Shown here: positions 58,237-64,000 of the stretch, piece by piece | How the letters are laid out: each line of letters opens with the position of its first letter | Numbering within the stretch: position 1 is the first letter of the stretch | Assembly (NCBI RefSeq): GCF_000384155.1 | Contig: NZ_KB913031.1 | Coordinates: 1,302,001 to 1,366,000 of the forward strand | Source of the DNA: Methylophilus sp. 42 | GTDB taxonomy: Bacteria; Pseudomonadota; Gammaproteobacteria; Burkholderiales; Methylophilaceae | Direction of reading: 5' to 3' | Length of the DNA: 64,000 bases | Translations under genes and position numbers: made by a program | Notes under the pieces: model-generated | The model's input: the letters and a program-made list of their open reading frames with translations, nothing else | Databases searched by the model: none | Told to the model about the DNA's origin: nothing

Positions 58237-58890
58237 GTGAAACAGTTTGATTTAGTGGTTTGGGATTGGGACGGCACCATTGCCGACTCGACTGGCATGA
58301 TTACGCAGGCATTGATCAAAGCGGCTGATGAGGCCGGGTTGCCCGCACTGAGCGAAGAGCGCGCCCGTAGCATCATTGGCCTCGGTTTACGAGAGTCGAT
58401 CGAGGTGCTGTATGGCGATATCCCCGAGCTCCAGGCGCAGGCGTTAGCAAACAACTACCAGCGTCTTTATTACGCCAACGAAAACAATATTTTATTGTTT
58501 GCTGGTATTGCAGACACGATTGCCACCTTGGACCGTAAAGGTTGCAAGCAAGCGGTGGCGACCGGTAAAGGGCGGCGTGGATTAAACACCGCGTTGCAGC
58601 AGTCAGGGCTATCCAAATTTTTTAATGCGACCAAAACCGTCGATGAATGCTTTTCAAAGCCACATCCGCAAATGCTGGATGAACTCATGGACGATCTGGT
58701 GGTGATGCCTGAGCGTACGTTGATGATAGGCGACTCGCAATATGATATGCAAATGGGTAAAAATGCTGGCGTCATCACAGCGGCAGTCAGTTATGGTTCG
58801 CAAACAGCCAGCCATTTACAGCAGTATTCGCCAGATCACCTGTTTCACGATGTGGCAACATTAAGCGCCTGGTTGCTGGAACAAGCATGA
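58237..58890 (+). CDS. gph: HAD-family phosphatase (phosphoglycolate phosphatase-like)
   Basis: A 217-residue haloacid dehalogenase-type phosphatase: nucleophile motif VVWDWDGTIADST (the usual FDLDGT reads WDWDGT), cap domain, motif III Lys in ATGKGRRGLNTAL, and motif IV MIGDSQYDMQMGKNAG. The order rluC-gph-Rieske-sppA is common in betaproteobacteria. Whether phosphoglycolate is the true substrate cannot be told. Its stop overlaps the Rieske start by four bases. Confidence 0.88.
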   Translation: MKQFDLVVWDWDGTIADSTGMITQALIKAADEAGLPALSEERARSIIGLGLRESIEVLYGDIPELQAQALANNYQRLYYANENNILLFAGIADTIATLDRKGCKQAVATGKGRRGLNTALQQSGLSKFFNATKTVDECFSKPHPQMLDELMDDLVVMPERTLMIGDSQYDMQMGKNAGVITAAVSYGSQTASHLQQYSPDHLFHDVATLSAWLLEQA

Positions 58891-59237
58891 GTGAGACTGC
58901 GTTAACGTTTAACAGCGATGCCTTGCAGGAAAAAGGCGATGGCCTGCGGTTTGCCATGCCCATGTTAGGGCCCCATGCGACTGGTTTTCTGGTGCGTTTT
59001 GAAGGCAAGGCCTATGCCTATGTCAATCGCTGTGCCCATGTGCCGGTCGAACTGGACTGGGAACATGGCAAGTTTTTTAATATGACGCAGGAGTGGATTA
59101 TTTGTGCCACGCATGGCGCGATGTATGCGCCACAAACCGGGCACTGTGTGGTCGGTCCTTGCCAGGGCAAGCGTTTATCTGCCATTCCGGTGACAGAGGA
59201 AGCGGGTGTGATTAAGGTGCACCTGGATCAATTCTAG
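58887..59237 (+). CDS. Rieske [2Fe-2S] ferredoxin-like protein
   Basis: A 116-residue soluble Rieske protein. The cluster ligands are C49-A-H51 (NRCAHVPVEL) and C73-ATH76 (IICATHGAMYAPQTG), with a basic fold of the bacterial ferredoxin component type. It could supply electrons to an oxygenase, but none is near. It overlaps gph by ATGA and precedes sppA. The last codons (GATCAATTCTAG) are the first copy of a threefold tandem repeat that continues behind the gene. Confidence 0.92.
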   Translation: MSETALTFNSDALQEKGDGLRFAMPMLGPHATGFLVRFEGKAYAYVNRCAHVPVELDWEHGKFFNMTQEWIICATHGAMYAPQTGHCVVGPCQGKRLSAIPVTEEAGVIKVHLDQF

Positions 59238-59281
59238 GGTGTGGGATGAATTCTAATGTGTGGGATCAATTCTAGTGGGTT
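59225..59281 (+). repeat. Three tandem 19-bp repeats at the 3' end of the Rieske gene
   Basis: Copies begin at 59225, 59244 and 59263, each of 19 bases with core GGAT(C/G)AATTCTA. The first includes the stop codon of the Rieske gene, and the next two repeat the codons for the last residues and a stop. Confidence 0.75.
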
Positions 59282-59361
59282 GTTTGGGGATTAAAAATAG
59301 AATCCTGGCAAACCGCTAAAAGTTGTTAGAATAGCTAAAATTTATTGACGAAAGTTGAGTT

Positions 59362-60342
59362 ATGCAAGAAGAAAATCAGCAGTCATCTGACCCGAAACAA
59401 GCGAATCAATCGCCGGACTGGGCCATTCGTACGGTGGAAAAAATTGCGCTGGCCGGGCTGCAAGAGCAAAAATCTGCCAGACGCTGGTCGGTATTGTTCA
59501 AGTCACTGACCTTTATCTACCTGTTTTTCCTGCTCATGACGTTTCTGGGCTGGGTGGGCCAAAACAAAAATGCCTCTACTGCGCATACAGCCTTGATTGA
59601 CCTTTCCGGCGTGATCGAGGCAGGTGGTCAGGTCAATGCTGATGCGGTGATCAGCAGCCTGAATGATGCCTATGATAACAAAGGCACCAAAGGCATTATT
59701 TTGCGTATCAATAGTCCGGGCGGCAGCCCAGTACAGGCCGGCATTATTAATGACGAAATTCACCGTCAGCGTAAATTACACCCGGAAATTCCGGTGTATG
59801 CGGTGGTGGAAGACATTTGTGCATCTGGTGGTTACTACATTGCCGTCGCCGCTGACAAAATTTTTGTCGATAAAGCCAGTATCGTCGGATCTATCGGCGT
59901 GCTGATGGATGGGTATGGGTTTACCGAAGTCATGAAAAAAGTCGGTGTGGAGCGCCGCCTGATGACGGCTGGTGCTAATAAAGGCATGCTGGATCCGTTT
60001 TCCCCCGTGAATCCTAAGCAACAGGCTTTTGCACAAAGCATGCTGGATCAGATTCACCAACAGTTTATTACGGTGGTGCGTGAAGGTCGTGGCAGCCGCC
60101 TGAAAGAAAATGAAGAAACCTTTAGTGGTTTGTTCTGGAACGGCGAAGAAAGTATCAAATTGGGCCTGGCGGATGCGCAGGGTAGCGCTGAATATGTCGC
60201 GCGTGAGGTGATTAAAGAGTCTGATATTGTTGATTTCACTTATCAGGAAACCGTGGTGGACCGTTTTGCCAAGAAGCTGGGTGCCAGCATGGCGCAGGAG
60301 CTGGGCGTGAGTGCCAAGAACCTGTTACCGACACTGCGATAA
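59362..60342 (+). CDS. sppA: Signal peptide peptidase SppA-type protease (S49)
   Basis: A 326-residue single-domain S49 protease anchored by one N-terminal helix (SLTFIYLFFLLMTFLGWVG, residues 48-66) with the catalytic part in the periplasm. The Ser is in EDICASGGYYIAVAAD (Ser155) and the general-base Lys in AGANKGMLDPF (Lys207), 52 residues apart as in Bacillus SppA. It digests leftover signal peptides. The length matches the 36-kDa type, half of E. coli SppA. Terminator follows at 60359. Confidence 0.94.
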   Translation: MQEENQQSSDPKQANQSPDWAIRTVEKIALAGLQEQKSARRWSVLFKSLTFIYLFFLLMTFLGWVGQNKNASTAHTALIDLSGVIEAGGQVNADAVISSLNDAYDNKGTKGIILRINSPGGSPVQAGIINDEIHRQRKLHPEIPVYAVVEDICASGGYYIAVAADKIFVDKASIVGSIGVLMDGYGFTEVMKKVGVERRLMTAGANKGMLDPFSPVNPKQQAFAQSMLDQIHQQFITVVREGRGSRLKENEETFSGLFWNGEESIKLGLADAQGSAEYVAREVIKESDIVDFTYQETVVDRFAKKLGASMAQELGVSAKNLLPTLR

Positions 60343-60358
60343 CCTGAGCAATATATTT

Positions 60359-60384
60359 AAAAGGGACCTCGTGGTCCCTTTTTT
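60359..60384 (+). terminator. Terminator of sppA
   Basis: AAAAGGGACC / GGTCCCTTTT, 10-bp stem with TCGT loop followed by further Ts, 16 bases behind the stop codon. Confidence 0.88.
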
Positions 60385-60424
60385 ATTGCCCATATCTTTA
60401 ACATATTACCAGGCGAAAATAGAG

Positions 60425-60895
60425 ATGCTTAAACAACCACCCGTGACAGTTAGGCTGATCGCGTTAGAAGACTATGAAAGCTGGTGCCTGTTATATGCCG
60501 CTTATGCGGAGTTTTATGCCGTCAGGCAAACCTCCGCCATGCGCGACCAGGTCTGGCAATGGCTGCAGCAATCTCCACCTGTGATCTATGCCTTGGTCGC
60601 AGAGAATGTAGAGGGGCAGGTATTAGGTTTTTTGCATTACCGCGTATTTGCGCGGCCATTAGCGGCGTCACTGGGCGCTTATGTGGATGATTTGTTTGTT
60701 GTGCCGGAAGCCAGAGGGCAAGGTGTTGCGCAGCAATTGATTCAGGCAGTTGCCCAGATTGGACGGGAAAATAAATGGTCAGTGATTCGCTGGATGACTG
60801 CAGAAAATAATCTGCGTGCAAGAGCCTGTTATGACAAGCTGGCTGAACACACGCATTGGCAGACTTATGAAATTAAATTGCCGATATTAAACTGA
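60425..60895 (+). CDS. GNAT-family N-acetyltransferase
   Basis: A 156-residue acetyltransferase: the coenzyme A pyrophosphate-binding loop is VPEARGQGVAQQLIQAV (RGQGVA near residue 99), preceded by the beta-4 strand YVDDLFVV and followed by MTAENNLRARACYDKLAEH. The acceptor is unknown. ATG 60425 lies behind the sppA terminator. The open frame reaches back to 60311 inside sppA, but those codons would cross the terminator and are not likely coding. Confidence 0.9.
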   Translation: MLKQPPVTVRLIALEDYESWCLLYAAYAEFYAVRQTSAMRDQVWQWLQQSPPVIYALVAENVEGQVLGFLHYRVFARPLAASLGAYVDDLFVVPEARGQGVAQQLIQAVAQIGRENKWSVIRWMTAENNLRARACYDKLAEHTHWQTYEIKLPILN

Positions 60896-60937
60896 GGCCA
60901 AGATGAGTGAGCAGGGCGACTGCTCACCACATCAGTA

Positions 60938-62371
60938 TTATTTTTTAGTTTTATTTTGCTCGTTACGCTGTTTCAGCTTGGCGCGCATCTCGTTTTTGCG
61001 ACGACGCATGGTCACCAGGCCTTCACCTTTTTTGCGCTCTTCTTCTTTGTCAAACGGGTTTTCACCCTGGTTGTATTGCACGCGTAAAGGCGTACCCACT
61101 AATTGGAAAGCCTTGCGGAAAATACCTTCAAGATAGCGCGTATAACTGGCTTTAATGCCATCAATATGGTTACCATGTATCACCACGATAGGTGGGTTTG
61201 AGCCACCTTGGTGCGCATAACGTAACTTGGGGCGAATGCCGCGGCTAATTGGCGGTTGATGTTGCGTTGTTGCTTCGCCTAATACACGCGTTAACTGCGG
61301 CGTCGCCAGATCGATCATAGCGGCCTTAAAGGCCACGTCTACTGAAGCCAGTAACTCATTGAGGCCTTTTTTGCGTAGCGCTGAAATATAGTGAAACTTG
61401 GCAAAGTCGAGGAACTGCAATTTACGGTCAATTTCGCGCTTGATCCACTCGCGCTCATCATCTTGCAGGCCATCCCATTTGTTAATGGCAACTACTAGTG
61501 CGCGTCCGGCATCAACAATATAAGCGGCCACGTGCGCATCTTGTTCGGTAATGCCATCCTTGGCATCGACCACCAGAATAGCCACATTGGCGTCTTCAAT
61601 TGCCTGCATGGTTTTAATGACAGAGAATTTTTCAACGGCCTCAAACACTTTGCCACGTTTGCGTACACCGGCAGTATCAATAATGGTGTATTGCTTGCCA
61701 TTTTTCTCGAGCGCAATTTCGATGGAATCGCGTGTGGTGCCGGGTTGGTCAAACGCAATCACGCGATCCTCACCTAACAGGGCATTGACCAGTGTGGATT
61801 TGCCGACGTTAGGGCGGCCAACAATCGCAATTCTTGGCGTGTCATGATTGACTGGCTCAGCAGCTTCGGGTTCTTTTTCGCTGATGGTTTCCAGTGCCAG
61901 TTCGATCAGGTCGCGCACACCCTCGCCGTGGGCAGATGAAATGGATAAAGGATCGCCCATGCCCAGTTCATGAAAGTCTGCACTGACGATGGCTTTGCGC
62001 ATGCCTTCGGTTTTGTTGACGGCAAGTAGGATAGGGCGCTGCGCTTTGCGCAAGGTTTGCGCAATGGTGAATTCCTGTGGCGTCAGGCCAGCACGCGCAT
62101 CCACCAAAAAGATAATGACATCGGCTTCGTCGATCGCCAGCAGGGTTTGCTTGGCCATTTCCTTCAGAATTCCGGTGTCTGCGGTCGGCTCAAAGCCGCC
62201 GGTATCAATCACCAGGTAAGGTTGGCTGGCACCCAGGCCGCGGCCATAGTGGCGATCACGTGTCAGGCCAGGTAAATCGGCAACCAGCGCATCACGCGAT
62301 CTGGTTAAACGATTAAATAAGGTGGATTTGCCGACGTTAGGCCGGCCAACAAGTACGATGGTAGGTAGCAT
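60938..62371 (-). CDS. der: Double GTPase Der (EngA)
   Basis: Der is an essential GTPase for 50S ribosome assembly with two consecutive G domains. Both P loops read [12 protein letters not shown] (near residue 8) and [12 protein letters not shown] (near 187), with NKTEG and NKWDG as G4 motifs. A KH-like C-terminal domain follows ([17 protein letters not shown]). The end is highly basic. 477 residues is normal for betaproteobacteria. Its start overlaps the bamB stop by one base (TAATG), so the two are coupled. Confidence 0.97.
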   Translation of the reverse strand: MLPTIVLVGRPNVGKSTLFNRLTRSRDALVADLPGLTRDRHYGRGLGASQPYLVIDTGGFEPTADTGILKEMAKQTLLAIDEADVIIFLVDARAGLTPQEFTIAQTLRKAQRPILLAVNKTEGMRKAIVSADFHELGMGDPLSISSAHGEGVRDLIELALETISEKEPEAAEPVNHDTPRIAIVGRPNVGKSTLVNALLGEDRVIAFDQPGTTRDSIEIALEKNGKQYTIIDTAGVRKRGKVFEAVEKFSVIKTMQAIEDANVAILVVDAKDGITEQDAHVAAYIVDAGRALVVAINKWDGLQDDEREWIKREIDRKLQFLDFAKFHYISALRKKGLNELLASVDVAFKAAMIDLATPQLTRVLGEATTQHQPPISRGIRPKLRYAHQGGSNPPIVVIHGNHIDGIKASYTRYLEGIFRKAFQLVGTPLRVQYNQGENPFDKEEERKKGEGLVTMRRRKNEMRAKLKQRNEQNKTKK

Positions 62372-63585
62372 TATTTGTATGTGACTGCGTAAAGGTGGCC
62401 GTCACGCGACTGCGCAAAGAACTGATTGGCATTGCTGCCTGCAATCAGCGACATCAGGGGTTTGGAACCCAATTGTAGTCGACCAACGAAACTGCCATCA
62501 TCCTGGCTGAGTAAGTGGATATAACCTTCGAGATCGCCGACAGCCACCACATTGCTCAAAGGCAGCGGCACTGTCAAATGGCGATAGCCCAGGTTGCCCT
62601 GGCGCCAGAAGGTTTTACCATTGGTGCTGTCCAGTGAATAGACTGAACCCATGGTATGGCTTAGGTAGATTTTGTTATTTTCTGCGATCAGGCCGACGTA
62701 GCTGGAAATATCACGGTTCCACACCACCTGTCCACGCTGGCGGTCAACGGCGGCCACTTTGCCCTGATAGGCGACCACATAGACCAATGGTCCATCGACA
62801 AACGGCAGGCTGGTGATGTCGGCAATACGCTCGATTTCTGTCACGCCTTTAGGTTGGGCAACAGTCGCTTCCCATACCAGTTTGCCATTGTCAGCACGAA
62901 TCGCGACCAGTTTCCCGCCAGGGAACCCTGCATAGACTGCGCCGCTATCAACCACAATACCCGCTTGTGTTTTGAGTGAGAGGGAAGGGGTGGCGCGCTC
63001 ATAAGACCACTTGCGACGGCCATCTGCGGCGTCAATGCCGTAAATATGGTGGTCGCTGGTGCGCACAATGACCGTACCATCGTAATAACGGGGTTGTCCT
63101 TGTACTTCGCTACTGAGTACGGCACTCCAAAGCTTTTTACCATTGACGTTTAAAGCAAATAAGTGTCCCTTGCTGGTGCCGACCAATACCAGTCCGCCCC
63201 CCAGGCCTGCACCGCTGCTGATGGGCTCGCCGAGTTCGGTTTCCCAGATTGTTTTGCCGGTTTCAGCCGACAATTGCATTACGCTGCCTTCAGCGTTGAC
63301 GGTGTAAATCAGGTTGTCTGCCAGCACTGGCGTATAAGTGAAGCGCCCGGGTGAACCTACATCCACTGACCACTGAATGCGTGTTTCATAAGAGGACTTG
63401 ATCTCTTCCAGCTCGACGGGCGGGTTGGCCGGTTCTGCGCCAAAAATGCTTTCACTGATATTGGTTTTAACATCATTGAATGCCGTGCATGCAGACAGCC
63501 CGCTACCGAGTAAAAGCAAGGCGGCGAGCGTGGCATGTTTAAGTGAGTGCGGCTGGTTGCGCAGAGCAGGTAAGAGAGACCTCAT
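62371..63585 (-). CDS. bamB: Outer membrane assembly lipoprotein BamB
   Basis: BamB is the beta-propeller lipoprotein of the BAM complex that inserts outer-membrane proteins. The protein (404 residues from ATG 63585) has a lipoprotein signal with lipobox LSAC and eight propeller blades with PQQ-like repeats (e.g. [40 protein letters not shown]). It lies between yfgM and der, the conserved order (hisS)-yfgM-bamB-der. The ATG has GGGG 8-10 bases upstream; a TTG two codons earlier is less likely. Confidence 0.95.
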   Translation of the reverse strand: MRSLLPALRNQPHSLKHATLAALLLLGSGLSACTAFNDVKTNISESIFGAEPANPPVELEEIKSSYETRIQWSVDVGSPGRFTYTPVLADNLIYTVNAEGSVMQLSAETGKTIWETELGEPISSGAGLGGGLVLVGTSKGHLFALNVNGKKLWSAVLSSEVQGQPRYYDGTVIVRTSDHHIYGIDAADGRRKWSYERATPSLSLKTQAGIVVDSGAVYAGFPGGKLVAIRADNGKLVWEATVAQPKGVTEIERIADITSLPFVDGPLVYVVAYQGKVAAVDRQRGQVVWNRDISSYVGLIAENNKIYLSHTMGSVYSLDSTNGKTFWRQGNLGYRHLTVPLPLSNVVAVGDLEGYIHLLSQDDGSFVGRLQLGSKPLMSLIAGSNANQFFAQSRDGHLYAVTYK

Positions 63586-63591
63586 TGGCAA

Positions 63592-64000
63592 TTACCCCAA
63601 GGCATCCAGCTTTTGCTGGGTCAGGTAAAACAGTTTGCCTTCTGGGTCCAGGCCTTGCAGTGCTTTGTTGTAGGCCTCTTTGGCTTCTTTCTCTTGCTTG
63701 TTAGCAATGTAAATATCACCAAGCAAGGCGTTTTTGATGCCATCAAAGCCTTTGTCGTCAATGGCGGACAAGGTTTTTTTGGCGTCATCCAACGCGTTAC
63801 GTTCAATTTGCAAACCGGCAATTTCAACCGCGGCCATCTGTTTGATGGCTGGCTCTTTAGCTTCAGCCAAGGCCCAGCGCAGTTGCTTTTCTGCAGCGTC
63901 TGATTGTTTGGCTTCATGCAGTGCACGGGCAGCAAACAGCGCAGCACGGCCAGCGTATGGCGTCATGCTATAGTCTGCTTCAATGGCTTGCGCATCTTTA
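63592..64000 (-). CDS. yfgM: YfgM-like tetratricopeptide protein, C-terminal part (5' end outside window)
   Basis: The frame is open to the window end, so the gene is cut off. The visible 136 residues are TPR-like helices (AALFAARALHEAKQSDAAEKQLRWAL, AAVEIAGLQIERNALDDAKKTL, LGDIYIANKQEKEAKEAYNKAL). They match the C-terminal part of YfgM, an inner-membrane protein linked to the Sec translocon and periplasmic chaperones. Position directly upstream of bamB-der is the conserved one. The N-terminal membrane helix would lie beyond the window. Confidence 0.88.
   Translation of the reverse strand, partial: KDAQAIEADYSMTPYAGRAALFAARALHEAKQSDAAEKQLRWALAEAKEPAIKQMAAVEIAGLQIERNALDDAKKTLSAIDDKGFDGIKNALLGDIYIANKQEKEAKEAYNKALQGLDPEGKLFYLTQQKLDALG

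Overview
The window looks like chromosomal DNA from a methylotrophic betaproteobacterium of the family Methylophilaceae, probably close to Methylophilus. That placement is an inference. It rests on a lanthanide-type methanol dehydrogenase (xoxF), a methanol dehydrogenase maturation cluster (mxaRSACKL), betaproteobacterial gene orders (rne / rluC-gph-Rieske-sppA, pyrG-kdsA-eno-ftsB, der-bamB-yfgM, smpB / ratA-rnfH) and a base composition that looks close to half G+C by eye. Almost every gene is an intact housekeeping gene. No insertion sequence, prophage, integrase or CRISPR array was seen.

Layout. 1-2652: end of uvrB, a SemiSWEET transporter, galU and a purine phosphoribosyltransferase. 2694-5609: a TonB-dependent receptor and an unknown secreted protein on the minus strand. 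5624-8278: a small accessory block (MgtC-like protein, CDF-type cation transporter, two small membrane proteins) bounded by a 17-bp direct repeat of the 3' end of tRNA-Ser(CGA), so it looks like an integrated mini-island. 8459-11184: histidine kinase, response regulator and a Spy-like periplasmic protein. 11292-18358: ybiT, a nitroreductase, a divergent Gre factor, trpS, guaA and guaB. 18500-20308: DUF4124 protein, rnfH, ratA, smpB. 20622-21621: an orphan peptide with a double-glycine leader and a PEP-CTERM-like protein. 21689-26897: nnrD and the pyrG-kdsA-eno-ftsB operon. 26944-28107: two lipoproteins bracketed by almost identical terminators. 28259-29815: ygfZ and a ygfX-like gene.

29837-35318 is mxaR-S-A-C-K-L in canonical order but without mxaFJGI. 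It is followed by fabA-fabB, a pseudopilin, a DUF1439 lipoprotein, an Mth938-like protein, alaA, hom, thrC, thyA and a PepSY protein. At 45028-48372 a MocR-type regulator that has lost its PLP lysine is divergent from xoxF. The right end holds rsgA, a small cytochrome c, an M48 protease, orn, glgA, crcB, rne, rluC, gph, a Rieske protein, sppA, a GNAT acetyltransferase, der, bamB and the end of a yfgM-like gene.

How the genes work together. XoxF oxidises methanol in the periplasm, and the MxaRSACKL proteins are of the type that matures the calcium enzyme MxaFI. guaB-guaA make GMP, hom-thrC make threonine, and thyA makes dTMP. pyrG, kdsA, eno and ftsB link CTP, LPS, glycolysis and division. The most interesting items are the tRNA-Ser island, the orphan double-glycine peptide, the degenerate MocR protein beside xoxF, and a possible structured RNA in front of rluC.
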